From Parvibaculum sp. (GTDB lineage: Bacteria; Pseudomonadota; Alphaproteobacteria; Parvibaculales; Parvibaculaceae): DNA of 64,000 nt. Positions 21,059 through 30,593 of this stretch are shown one piece after another. Location of the stretch: NCBI GenBank assembly GCA_030645235.1, contig JAUSMV010000030.1:620001-684000 (forward strand), written 5' to 3'. The notes below the pieces were generated by a model. It ran no database searches. It worked only from the letters and a program-made list of their open reading frames with translations, and had not been told where the DNA came from. The translations under genes were made by a program, and so were the position numbers. The number at the start of each line of letters is the position of its first letter. Position 1 is the first letter of the stretch.

Positions 21059-22081
21059 TCAGTGCTTCAGTGCGGTCAACGCAACTCTGACCTTATCAAG
21101 TTGCATCCGTTTGCGCAGAGACTTTTCAGCCTCCGGATTGGCAAAGCGACGCCGCTTTGCATCATCGGGGAGAAAATCGTTCAGCATGATGCAAGCCCAT
21201 TTCAGTTTTTGAGCCGGCAACAGGATACGGGCGCGACGCTTCAGACCCTCCGCGTCGTCACAAAAAAACATTGTACGCTCAAGGAAGCGCTCGAAATGAT
21301 CGGCCGACACAGGCACCTGCGGTTGGCAAAAGAAGTCCGCCGCCATCTTGGCCGGATCGTCCAGGCCGGCATACTCAAAATCGATAAAAGTGACGCCGCC
21401 GTCTGGGCGCAACAATGCATTGTGAAAGCCGAAATCGGAGGGGGAGACGCAACGTTGAACGGAAGGTAAAACCTGATCGGGTTCAAGTTGGCATATAGCG
21501 AGTTCGGCCTTAATCACCCTTTTGGTTGAGGTCCATACCTTTTCGATCTCCGCCACATAGGATCTGGCTTCCTTACCCGCCTCGTCGTCGATTTCAATCG
21601 CAGCAAGACGTGCGACGCGGCGGTCGATGAGTGAACAATGATCGGCTATACTGAAACAGGCTTCGGAGGCGACGGGCATTTCTTTCGCATATTCAGCGCG
21701 GTCAGCGCCGTTGAGCGCGACAAAAAAATCTGCCGCCATGTCAACATGGCGAGCATTCAGCTCCTGCGTTGAGAGTTTTCGTCCCTCGATAAACTCGTAA
21801 AGACCGATACCGTTCTCTTCGTCCTTGGCAATGGGTTTGGGTACATTCGAAATACCCTGCCCTATTGCATAAACGATAAGTGACCATTCAGCGCCGAGGC
21901 GATCGCGTGGGTCCTGTCCGCTGCGATAATATTTTTTGGCGAGGACACGTTTGTTGCGCAGATGAATTTCATAGACGAGATTATTGCCACCCTCGCGGCA
22001 GGGACAAGCAGAAAATTCGCTAAGGTCCTCGCCTTGAAGAGTGAGAAGCATTTTGACCTGTGTCAAAAATTCATTAGACAC
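21059..22081 (-). CDS. Aminoglycoside phosphotransferase (APH)-like small-molecule kinase
   Basis: VLAKKYYRSG; SPSDFGFHNALLRPDGGVTFIDFEYAGLDDPAKMAADFF (HN..FxDFE motif); GTG start overlapping upstream gene. Confidence 0.8.
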   Translation of the reverse strand: MSNEFLTQVKMLLTLQGEDLSEFSACPCREGGNNLVYEIHLRNKRVLAKKYYRSGQDPRDRLGAEWSLIVYAIGQGISNVPKPIAKDEENGIGLYEFIEGRKLSTQELNARHVDMAADFFVALNGADRAEYAKEMPVASEACFSIADHCSLIDRRVARLAAIEIDDEAGKEARSYVAEIEKVWTSTKRVIKAELAICQLEPDQVLPSVQRCVSPSDFGFHNALLRPDGGVTFIDFEYAGLDDPAKMAADFFCQPQVPVSADHFERFLERTMFFCDDAEGLKRRARILLPAQKLKWACIMLNDFLPDDAKRRRFANPEAEKSLRKRMQLDKVRVALTALKH

Positions 22082-22685
22082 GTGTCACCCCAAGATGGCG
22101 CGCAATGCTACCCCAAGACGTCTGGCGCAACAGGCTTGTATGATCCGTATGAATATCGTCGGGATCAAAGAGGATAGGGCTTACGCCCGAGGGGAAATAG
22201 GAAGCCAGTAAAATTTCCGGCAGATCATCGATGAAAAAATCGCATTGAAGCACGCCGACACGGACGAGTTTCTCTTCTTTGGTGAGTTCAAAATAGGCGC
22301 GGTCGGAGGGGATCAAAGCGCCCTGTTCGTCACGCAACGATGCCTCAACCCAAGTGCGGGCCGCCTCATGCAAATCATATTGCACACCGCGGAAAGGATA
22401 GCGCGTCTTATGACTGACGATAAAAAGCTCATGACCCTGTACCTGTGCCGCACGCATAAAGTCAAAGGCACCGGGATAGGCAATGGCTTCCGCCATGCGT
22501 CCGCCATAGACCGTACCCTGCATTTCGGTCCAGTCATCTTCGCGGCCAATTTTTCGCAGGTGATCGCGCACAGCAACTTTGGTTTGCACTATGTTTGGAG
22601 GAACAAGCCCCGCCTCATGCGCCACTTTGAAAAATAGCGCGTCGTAGCTCACGATTGTGTTATCGAAATCTATTCCGATGCGCAT
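22074..22685 (-). CDS. HAD-like hydrolase/phosphatase
   Basis: MRIGIDFDNTIVSYD (DxDxT-type), FIVSHKTR, FIDDLPEI. Confidence 0.8.
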   Translation of the reverse strand: MRIGIDFDNTIVSYDALFFKVAHEAGLVPPNIVQTKVAVRDHLRKIGREDDWTEMQGTVYGGRMAEAIAYPGAFDFMRAAQVQGHELFIVSHKTRYPFRGVQYDLHEAARTWVEASLRDEQGALIPSDRAYFELTKEEKLVRVGVLQCDFFIDDLPEILLASYFPSGVSPILFDPDDIHTDHTSLLRQTSWGSIARHLGVTRV

Positions 22686-22692
22686 CGGGCAC

Positions 22693-23616
22693 TCATGCCA
22701 AAGCCGCTTTGATCTTTTGTGCCATGTGTTCAGCGCCAAGGCCCAATTGTTCGCGGGCATATTCCTGTTCGCCTGACAAACGGAAGAATGCGTCCGGTGT
22801 ACCAAAGCGCAGGAACTTCGAGATCTTCACCTCGCCATCAATCAGCCATTCCGACACGGCAGCGCCTAAACCACCAATGAGGCTGTGTTCTTCGATTGTG
22901 GCGACGAGTTTGAACCGCGAGAAGGCTTCGGCAAGGCAAGCTTCGTCGAGCGGCTTTACAGTGTGAAAACTCACGACGCGGGCCGTGATGCCCTGATCCC
23001 TCAACAGTTTCGCGGTATGCATGACTTCGGGCAGCATGTTGCCGGTGGAGAGCAGGCAAACATCCACGCCCTCTTCCACCGTGATGGCCTTGCCGATGGC
23101 GAAGTCTGCAGGGATACCGGCATGGACAACGGGTTCGCCCTTTTTACCCATGCGAATATAGACCGGGTTATCCTGTTTCAGCGCCGCGCGCATAGCGGCG
23201 CGCACTTCCCATGCGTCGGCGGGGCAGACAACTTTCATGTTAGGCAGCGAGCGCAAAATAGCGATGTCCTCGCAAGAGTGATGCGTAGGCCCCAGACCCG
23301 CATAGGACATACCCGCGCCAACAGCGACGATGATAACGGGGGCTTCCTGATAGCAGACATCAACGCGGATTTGCTCAAAGCAGCGCGAGGTAATGAAAGG
23401 CGTGATCGTGTAGGCGATGGGGCGCAAGCCTGACATGGCCATGCCCGCTGCAACGCCCATCATGTTTTGCTCGGCGACACCGCAGTTAAGAAAACGTGAT
23501 TCATGGGCAGCGCGGAACTTATCGAACAGACGGTTGCCAATGTCGCCCGACAGCATGACGACACGCGGATCTTCGTTGCCAAGCTTGGTGAGTTCGTCTG
23601 CGAATGCGTTTCTCAT
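22693..23616 (-). CDS. Transketolase, C-terminal subunit (pyrimidine-binding + C-terminal domains)
   Basis: VMLSGDIGNRLFDKFRAAHESRFLNCGVAEQNMMGVAAGMAMSGLRPIAYTITPF; ATG overlaps stop of upstream subunit (ATGA). Confidence 0.92.
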   Translation of the reverse strand: MRNAFADELTKLGNEDPRVVMLSGDIGNRLFDKFRAAHESRFLNCGVAEQNMMGVAAGMAMSGLRPIAYTITPFITSRCFEQIRVDVCYQEAPVIIVAVGAGMSYAGLGPTHHSCEDIAILRSLPNMKVVCPADAWEVRAAMRAALKQDNPVYIRMGKKGEPVVHAGIPADFAIGKAITVEEGVDVCLLSTGNMLPEVMHTAKLLRDQGITARVVSFHTVKPLDEACLAEAFSRFKLVATIEEHSLIGGLGAAVSEWLIDGEVKISKFLRFGTPDAFFRLSGEQEYAREQLGLGAEHMAQKIKAALA

Positions 23617-24455
23617 GCGAGGCCAAGCTCCTTGTGCGAAATCACAACTTCCTCGGCGGTCGGTGCGCGGTAATGCCAGTTATTGTCGTCTTCCATGAAG
23701 GAGACGCCTTTGCCTTTCACAGTGTGCGCGACAATCGCCACAGGCTTACCGCTGCCGTTCGGTACATTGGCCATCAGAGCGGCGACGGCACCGATGTCAT
23801 GACCGTCAACTTCAACCGCATCCCAGCCAAAGGCTTCCCATTTTTCACGCAAAGGCGCTAGCGCCAGCGTTTCATTAGAACGCGCTGTCGCCTGCCATTT
23901 GTTGTAGTCGATGATGACACAGAGATTTTCAAGATTCTGAGCGGCGGCAAACATCGCCGCTTCCCAAACAGAACCTTCGTTGCATTCGCCGTCGGACATC
24001 AGCGCATAGACACGGTATTTCTGACCTTTGATGCGGCCCGCAAGGGCCATTCCGTTGCCGATCGGCAGACCATGACCGAGTGAACCTGTCGCTGCCTCAA
24101 CACCGGGCAATGAATTTGCAGGCGGATGCTCTGCGAGTTTTCCGCCATCCTTCGTGTAGGTTTCGAGCAGGCTTTCAGGATAGAAGCTGCGAAAAGCGAG
24201 TGCAGAATAAATTGTAGTGGCCGCATGTCCTTTCGAAAGAATGAAGCGGTCGCGGAGTTCGTCCTTGGGTTGCTTCGGATCAATATGCAGCACATGCCAA
24301 TAAGCGGCGGCAACAATGTCACAGCAAGAAAGCGACGAGCCGAGATGCGCGCTACCCGCAGCATGAGACATTTCGATCACTTTGCCGCGCAGACGGCGCG
24401 CAGCATCTTCAAGCGATTTGACGTCTAGATTTGCCTTCGCGGCCTGAACATTCAT
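23613..24455 (-). CDS. Transketolase, N-terminal subunit (ThDP pyrophosphate-binding)
   Basis: SHAAGSAHLGSSLSCCDIVAAAYW; GSLGHGLPIGNGMALAGR; MSDGECNEGSVWEA; AAGGAGAC-like RBS upstream of ATG 24455. Confidence 0.93.
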   Translation of the reverse strand: MNVQAAKANLDVKSLEDAARRLRGKVIEMSHAAGSAHLGSSLSCCDIVAAAYWHVLHIDPKQPKDELRDRFILSKGHAATTIYSALAFRSFYPESLLETYTKDGGKLAEHPPANSLPGVEAATGSLGHGLPIGNGMALAGRIKGQKYRVYALMSDGECNEGSVWEAAMFAAAQNLENLCVIIDYNKWQATARSNETLALAPLREKWEAFGWDAVEVDGHDIGAVAALMANVPNGSGKPVAIVAHTVKGKGVSFMEDDNNWHYRAPTAEEVVISHKELGLA

Positions 24456-24487
24456 CGGAACGGTCTCCTTGCGCTGATCCGACAGGA

Positions 24488-25486
24488 TCAAGGCTTGTGC
24501 ATGTAGTCCGCAGGCAGGCGCTGCAACTGGTCGATATATTTTTCGGCCCAGAGGATTGTATCCTCCAAACCTTGTTCGAGCGAAATCTTATCACTCCAGC
24601 CAAGCTCTGTGCGCAGCTTATCGCTGTTGAGCATATAAGCTGTGTCTTTGCCGGGACGTTCATCCACAATTTCGACGGCTTGTGCCATGTCTTTGCCGAG
24701 GCGCTTGACAATCATCTCGACCAACTCGCAGATCGAAATAAGACGCGGCGTCGAGATGTGGTAAGTGTCACCCAATGTGCCTTTGAGGGCGATGGCAAGC
24801 GTTGCTGCCGACACGTCGCGCATATCAATAAATGAGCGAATCGAATGGCCGCCGCCGTGAAGCTGGAGCTTGCGACCCGTCATCGCAAACAAGATCGTGC
24901 GCGGCACGATGCGGTAAAGCTGCTGACCGGGACCAAAGACATTGGCCGCACGTGTCGAAACAGCCGGAAAGCCATGTTGCTTCACATAAGTCTTAAGACT
25001 CATGTCGCCCGCAGCGCGCGAGACGGCATAGGGCGTTGTCGGATTTAACGGCATATCCTCTTTGATCCAGCCATCTGTGCTGCCATAGACCTCCGGCGTC
25101 GTCACATGGACATAGCGGTCGAGAAAATCGAGATGGCGCAGGCGTTCATGCAAGCGCACGGTTGAAACGACATTGGTCATCATCCAATGGTCCGGATATT
25201 TCCAGCTTTCGCCGACCATGCTTTGCGCGGCGAAATTGACCACGTGGCTTGGACGTACGCGGCGCAGGATTTCATCGAGCTTGTCGAGGTCGTTGTTGAT
25301 ATCAACGGTCTCGAAGGTCACTGTGCCAGCGCGCTTCTGCCATTTGTAAGGCAGAAAGGCATCATGCGGTTCGGGCGAGCGGCTTGTCGCCACAACATCA
25401 TAACCCTGCCCCGCTAGATAGTCGGCAAAGGTCGCGCCGGAAAATGAATTCGAGCCGAGAATAAGAAATTTCTCGTTGGATGACAT
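24488..25486 (-). CDS. NDP-sugar 4,6-dehydratase-like SDR (GMD/RmlB family)
   Basis: FLILGSNSFSGATFADYL; VTTPEVYGST; YAVSRAAGDM. Confidence 0.88.
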   Translation of the reverse strand: MSSNEKFLILGSNSFSGATFADYLAGQGYDVVATSRSPEPHDAFLPYKWQKRAGTVTFETVDINNDLDKLDEILRRVRPSHVVNFAAQSMVGESWKYPDHWMMTNVVSTVRLHERLRHLDFLDRYVHVTTPEVYGSTDGWIKEDMPLNPTTPYAVSRAAGDMSLKTYVKQHGFPAVSTRAANVFGPGQQLYRIVPRTILFAMTGRKLQLHGGGHSIRSFIDMRDVSAATLAIALKGTLGDTYHISTPRLISICELVEMIVKRLGKDMAQAVEIVDERPGKDTAYMLNSDKLRTELGWSDKISLEQGLEDTILWAEKYIDQLQRLPADYMHKP

Positions 25487-25503
25487 ATTGAACTTCTATT
25501 CCG

Positions 25504-26112
25504 TCAATTAGAAACCTGATCGCGCTGCGTATAGAGCCACTGCATGATCATGTGCCCGACAATCAACTGCATGTCTTCTGAAATTTGCATGTCGTCAATA
25601 TTGAAGTGAATAGGAACATCGACCATGCCCAAAGCCTTGCCGCCCGTGTAGCCGAGAATGCCGTAGGATTTCATACCGATGCGCTTGGCTTCGTCGAGCG
25701 CCACCAAAATATTCGGTGAGTTGCCGCTGCCCGACAGCACAATCAGAACGTCGTCGGGGCGCGCCTGCACCGCGAGTTGCAACGAGAAAATCTTGTCATA
25801 GCCCTCATCATTCGCAAGGCAAGTCAGCACGGCGGAATTGGCGGGTAGCGCATGGATGCGAAGGCCTGAACCCGGCTTTTTGGAAATGCCGTAAACAAAA
25901 TCATTAGCAAGGTGGATGGCATTGCCTGCGCTACCGCCATTGCCTGCGATAAAAATCTGACGGCCCGTCTTCCAACAATCGAGGAACTCTTCGGCAAGCG
26001 CCGAAACAGGTGACCAGTCAGTGTCCGCCATCAACGCAGAGAGACGCACCGAATAGTCGGCGAACAAGGCGTTTGATTGGGAGAGCTCTGAGGAACCGCG
26101 CAGATTTTGCAT
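25504..26112 (-). CDS. SIS-domain phosphosugar isomerase (GmhA-like)
   Basis: IFIAGNGGSAGNAIHLANDFVYG; DVLIVLSGSGNSPNILVALDEAK. Confidence 0.85.
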   Translation of the reverse strand: MQNLRGSSELSQSNALFADYSVRLSALMADTDWSPVSALAEEFLDCWKTGRQIFIAGNGGSAGNAIHLANDFVYGISKKPGSGLRIHALPANSAVLTCLANDEGYDKIFSLQLAVQARPDDVLIVLSGSGNSPNILVALDEAKRIGMKSYGILGYTGGKALGMVDVPIHFNIDDMQISEDMQLIVGHMIMQWLYTQRDQVSN

Positions 26113-26114
26113 AC

Positions 26115-27050
26115 TCACAATACCTCTTTCTGCATCCACTTCAGATTGTGGAAGCGTTCCTCATCCTTCAGAGCATTCTGACGATAGAGGCCAACAATTT
26201 CACTCACGGCGTCTTCAACTGTCTTTTTGGGACGGAAGCCTGTCGCCAGCAGCTTGTCGGAATTCACGCGGTAAGACCGCGGATCGTTCGACGGCGTTAC
26301 GATGATTTCGGCAGGCACGTGTTTTGCGACAAGCTCGGCAATTTGCAGGATCGAGATATTCTCAAAACCTGCATTATAGACGCCGGTGTGCTCGGGATGA
26401 TCGATCAGAAAGAGATAGAGATCCGTGATGTCATCGATGTGAATATTGGGTCGTGTCTGATCGCCGCCAAAGACCGTGATGCGCCCATTGGTTAGCGCCT
26501 GCATAGTCAGCATGTTCACTGACACATCGAGGCGCATGCGCGGTGAAAATCCGCAAACAGTTGCCGGGCGCACGATTTGCACCACCATATCGTCTTTGTA
26601 GGAGAGCAAGATGCGCTCGCCGCACATTTTTGTTTTGTTGTATTCCGAGATCGGTAGCAGCTCGAGATCTTCGGTGACTTGTTCTTCGTCTTTGACACCG
26701 TAGACGCTGCCGGACGATGCATAGATGAAACGTTTAATACCCAGACGCTGCGCCTTGTCGGCAAGCTGCATAGTGGCAAGACAGGAGATTTCCCATGTGA
26801 GCTGCGGGTTGAGATCGCCGCACGGATCGTTTGCCACACTGGAAAGATGGATGATCGCGTCAACGTCGTCGAGATTGACCTCGTCAATGTTGCGGATGTC
26901 GCCCTGCACAACGGTCAGCGCCGGATGCGGCTGGAGGAAGTTTCCAAACCACATAATGTCAAAGGCCGTGACGCTGTGGCCCTTGGCCAATAGCTTCGGC
27001 ACAAGAACGCTCCCCTTATAGCCGCACGCACCCGTCACAAAAATCCGCAT
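26115..27050 (-). CDS. NAD-dependent epimerase/dehydratase
   Basis: MRIFVTGACGYKGSVLVPKLLAKGH; YASSGSVYG; YNKTKMCGE. Confidence 0.9.
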   Translation of the reverse strand: MRIFVTGACGYKGSVLVPKLLAKGHSVTAFDIMWFGNFLQPHPALTVVQGDIRNIDEVNLDDVDAIIHLSSVANDPCGDLNPQLTWEISCLATMQLADKAQRLGIKRFIYASSGSVYGVKDEEQVTEDLELLPISEYNKTKMCGERILLSYKDDMVVQIVRPATVCGFSPRMRLDVSVNMLTMQALTNGRITVFGGDQTRPNIHIDDITDLYLFLIDHPEHTGVYNAGFENISILQIAELVAKHVPAEIIVTPSNDPRSYRVNSDKLLATGFRPKKTVEDAVSEIVGLYRQNALKDEERFHNLKWMQKEVL

Positions 27051-27246
27051 CCGCCCCTCTCCGCCCGTTTACGAGCGCCAAGGAGGCACTCTATCGTTTA
27101 TCAGAGGCGACGCATGACCGCGCAGCACCGCGAAATCTGATCCGGCTCCAAACTAACCCCATTTGTGGTTAATGAAAACCACCCATACTTTTAGGACTTC
27201 ACTAACTATTTATAAACTTTCGGAAAACAGGCATCCGCAAGCCTAA

Positions 27247-27717
27247 TCAGGGCATATGCCCGGCAATAACGATCTCTGTGCGCAACGAATTGGCAATGAA
27301 GCATTTCTCATGGGCCTCATGATGCAACGCCGCCAATCCGGCGGCGTCTGGTCCCTCGCCGCCAGCAAAGACGATCACGGGCGCCAGCGTGATTCTCGTC
27401 ATGGCCATGCGTCCGCGGTCGTCCTTGGCCATAATACCCGATGCATCATCGCTATAACTAAGAACGGCGTGGCCCGCCTTGGCAGCCAAGGAGAGAAACC
27501 AGAGCATGTGGCAGGATGAGGCTGAGGCGACCAGCGCCTCTTCGGGATCGACGCCGACCGGATTGGACCACGGCAACGGCACGACCAAAGGTGAGGACGA
27601 GGCTTCGACGACCGCGCCGCCATCAAAATGCCAGCTATGGGCGCGGCTATAGCGGTTGTCAGCAAAGCTCTCGCCCTGCTTCAGCGTCCATTCGACTTTG
27701 ACAACATATTTGGACAT
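27247..27717 (-). CDS. OsmC family protein
   Basis: NPVGVDPEEALVASASSCHMLWFLSLAAKAG; start set to MSKYVVKVEW. Confidence 0.88.
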   Translation of the reverse strand: MSKYVVKVEWTLKQGESFADNRYSRAHSWHFDGGAVVEASSSPLVVPLPWSNPVGVDPEEALVASASSCHMLWFLSLAAKAGHAVLSYSDDASGIMAKDDRGRMAMTRITLAPVIVFAGGEGPDAAGLAALHHEAHEKCFIANSLRTEIVIAGHMP

Positions 27718-28018
27718 ATACGAATCCACAGAAGTTTGCGTTTTTTTGATTATGCCGGATATTGCAACCAACATCCATCGGCAGTCCCTGCGGTATTACG
27801 TTTGAAGATCTCTGCTAAACCGACTACGAGTTGTGCCAAAAAGGGGCCGTGGATTGAGGGCATAATTGACCAACACGTCGAGCCGCAACAACCACAGATC
27901 ATTCGTGTCAAGAATATTCAGCTTTTGTGCATACGCGTATGAATATCAGATCACAACACTCAACCAGCATGGTAAAATGATATGATTGAAGAGCTTCAAT
28001 ACGACAGGTGAACAGTAA

Positions 28019-28606
28019 ATGCGCGTTGTCGGTGTCATTCTTGCGGGCGGACAGAGCCGTCGCTTCGGTTCACCCAAGGCGCTGGCACCGTGGCGGGGTG
28101 CGACGCTGATTGAGCATGTCGCGCAGCGACTGAGTCCGCAGGTTGCTGACCTTGCAGTTGCGGGTGATGCGGGGCCGCTCAAGAACATCCTATCGCTCAG
28201 CGACAGCGTCTTTGCTGACAAGGGTCCGCTCGCAGGTGTTGCGGCGGGACTTGTATGGGCGGCGTCGCTGGGGGCCGACTATCTCGCCACGGCACCCTGC
28301 GATGTACCGTTGCTGCCGCAAAATTTTGTATCAATGCTCCTTACTCATGCGAACGCGGAGCACTCATGTTCCATTGTACCGCGCATGGGCAAATTCAGCG
28401 AGCATGCCTGCGCGCTCTGGCCTGTGCGGCGTCTCGCTGATGTCACCCACCGGTTGCAAAACGAGCCGCCGCCCTCACTCCACGAGATGCATGCGATCCT
28501 CAACGTGATCGCCGTTGACCTCGCGCCCGCCGCTCTCACCGGCAATTTTTACAATGTGAATACAAAAGCTGATCTCACCCAACTCAGCAAAGACGAATCC
28601 GAATGA
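28019..28606 (+). CDS. mobA: Molybdenum cofactor guanylyltransferase
   Basis: VVGVILAGGQSRRFGSPKALAPWRGATLIEHV; APCDVPLLP. Confidence 0.92.
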   Translation: MRVVGVILAGGQSRRFGSPKALAPWRGATLIEHVAQRLSPQVADLAVAGDAGPLKNILSLSDSVFADKGPLAGVAAGLVWAASLGADYLATAPCDVPLLPQNFVSMLLTHANAEHSCSIVPRMGKFSEHACALWPVRRLADVTHRLQNEPPPSLHEMHAILNVIAVDLAPAALTGNFYNVNTKADLTQLSKDESE

Positions 28607-29109
28607 CGTCGAGCAATTTTGACAAGGTGGTCGGCATTATCGGCTGGAAAAACAGCGGCAAGACAATGCTTGTGAAGGAACTGCCCCGCCACTTCACCGC
28701 GCAAGGCCTGCGCGTGGCGATAGTGAAACGCGCCCATCACGCCCTTGGTGTTGACCACGAAGTCAAAGACAGTTTCGCACATCGGCAGGCGGGGGCACGT
28801 AAGGTCATTGTCACTTCGGCTCGGCGCTGGGCGCATATGCGCGAGATCGACAGTGAGCGCGAACCCAGGTTGAAAGAATTGACGGAACAACTTTCACCCG
28901 CCGATATCGTTCTGGCGGAGGGTTTCAAGCGCGAGGATCACCCGAAGATTGAAGTCTGGCGCGACACGACGGATAGGCTGCCGGCGGCAAGTGACAAGAC
29001 GATCCGCGCCGTTGTGACGGAAGCAAACCCGACATGCTACAGCGGACCCTGTTTCAATCCGTCGGACATTGAGAACATTGCAAAGTTCGTACTGTCATTG
29101 CGGCGCTGA
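28603..29109 (+). CDS. mobB: Molybdopterin-guanine dinucleotide biosynthesis adaptor protein
   Basis: VVGIIGWKNSGKTMLVKELPRHFTAQGLRVAIVKRAHH; ADIVLAEGFK; overlaps mobA stop. Confidence 0.92.
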   Translation: MTSSNFDKVVGIIGWKNSGKTMLVKELPRHFTAQGLRVAIVKRAHHALGVDHEVKDSFAHRQAGARKVIVTSARRWAHMREIDSEREPRLKELTEQLSPADIVLAEGFKREDHPKIEVWRDTTDRLPAASDKTIRAVVTEANPTCYSGPCFNPSDIENIAKFVLSLRR

Positions 29110-29139
29110 ACAGAAAGGATTTGGCTGTGCAGACAGTCC
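29103..29139 (+). repeat. Left copy of ~37-bp direct repeat bracketing the ectoine region
   Basis: GCGCTGAACAGAAAGGATTTGGCTGTGCAGACAGTCC; matches 37375..37410 with 2 substitutions and 1 indel by eye. Confidence 0.85.
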
Positions 29140-29366
29140 AAATCTCTTAGGCGAAGCTAGTCTAGAAAAACCCGCCGAAGGAACCACTACCCGAAGCTCG
29201 CCCCGATGATTGGCTATACAGGTCAAACGACAGAAAGCTTCGCCCACCACAGATGAAGGTGCCCTGATCGCCCCAAAAGCCGTCGCAAAACTTAACATGA
29301 ACTCCTCGTTGCATTATCGACGATTGTCGAAACTGGAATAGGAGCCGTCTCTGATTGTTGAACTAT

Positions 29367-30593
29367 TTATTGCCTCGGCGCATGTGGGTCGAGCGACGCG
29401 GACATAGGTGTGGTGCGGGGAAGTATCTGGTAAGGGTGTTGCAATTCATTTGGCACAGGCACACTCATCCGCTGGCGCCAAAGCGCGAAGGCAAGCGCAC
29501 CGATAGCGCAGAACGAAATGAAGATATAGAGGCCGGCCGGACCGAAAGTCGTCATCGCAACGGCACCGATCACTGGTCCAGCTGCGGCTCCAATCGAATA
29601 GGCGAGCACTAGACCTCCACTCGCGCCAACGCGCTCTTCGCGGGTCAGATGATCGTTTGTATGTGCAACACATAACGGATAGAGCGCGAAGGTGAGCCCC
29701 CCGAAAAGCGCACCCAGGATCAGCAATTGGTGCCCGGGCACGCCGACAAGAATGATACCAATGCAGACGGCGACGGTTGCCGCAAAAGTACCTACAATCA
29801 CTCGACGGCGCTCAAACTTGTCCGACAAAAGCCCGATCGGCCATTGCAGCACGACACCACCCAAAATAACGATACTCATGAAGAGAGCCGCTGCCGACAT
29901 ATCCATACCAAGTCGGCTCACATAGACGGCACCAAGGGCATAGAAGGCGCCAAGCATCATGCCCGTGATCGCCGCGCCGACGATGCCAAGCGGCGAAACT
30001 TCATAAAGGCGGCGCAAGGTGAGCGGCGCGCGCGCTTCGAGCACCGGCTCCGTAATACGCGTCACCGCTACAGGTATGACAGCGAGCGACAATAGGATAG
30101 AGGCTGCCATAAATGGCATGGAAGGCTTCTCATGGTTGAGATTGAGCAGGAATTGTCCAATGGCTTGTCCCGCATAAAGCGAAATCATGTAACCAGCGAG
30201 AACCGTGCCGCGCGCTTCAGGCTCCGCGCGTTCGTTGAGCCAACTCTCGAGACAAACGAAAACACCAGCCATGCAAAAGCCATCGACGAGGCGCAAGCAT
30301 GCCCAGAGACTTGCGTCCTGATAAACAGCATAAGTAAGTGTGCTCGCTGAGAAGAGCGAAACGAATGTTGCGAAGGCGCGGATATGGCCGACACGCCGAA
30401 TAAGTGTCGATACACAGAGCGATCCGATTGTAAGGCCAACAAAATAAAACGTCGCGACAAGTCCGATCAAGATTGGCGCCGTGCCATCCGCTTCAAGCTG
30501 CAGACTGATCAGCGTCGACAGAAACCCGCTCCCCGCCATTAGCATGAAGATAGCAACGAAGAGGCTCCGCACCGGCAAGATGGCTGCGAGCAT
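29367..30593 (-). CDS. MFS transporter (YcaD-like)
   Basis: Twelve-TM-like hydrophobic protein; LLSDKFERRRVIVG; FCMAGVFVCLESWLNERAEPEARG. Confidence 0.85.
   Translation of the reverse strand: MLAAILPVRSLFVAIFMLMAGSGFLSTLISLQLEADGTAPILIGLVATFYFVGLTIGSLCVSTLIRRVGHIRAFATFVSLFSASTLTYAVYQDASLWACLRLVDGFCMAGVFVCLESWLNERAEPEARGTVLAGYMISLYAGQAIGQFLLNLNHEKPSMPFMAASILLSLAVIPVAVTRITEPVLEARAPLTLRRLYEVSPLGIVGAAITGMMLGAFYALGAVYVSRLGMDMSAAALFMSIVILGGVVLQWPIGLLSDKFERRRVIVGTFAATVAVCIGIILVGVPGHQLLILGALFGGLTFALYPLCVAHTNDHLTREERVGASGGLVLAYSIGAAAGPVIGAVAMTTFGPAGLYIFISFCAIGALAFALWRQRMSVPVPNELQHPYQILPRTTPMSASLDPHAPRQ

Noticed and set aside
23613-23616. Possible frameshift splitting a single transketolase gene
   Set aside because: The N-terminal half ends with a normal stop overlapping the ATG of the C-terminal half (ATGA), and split transketolases are a known arrangement; no evidence of a broken gene.
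29095-29298. 67-aa minus-strand ORF overlapping the left direct repeat
   Set aside because: Overlaps mobB end and the repeat; no support as a gene.
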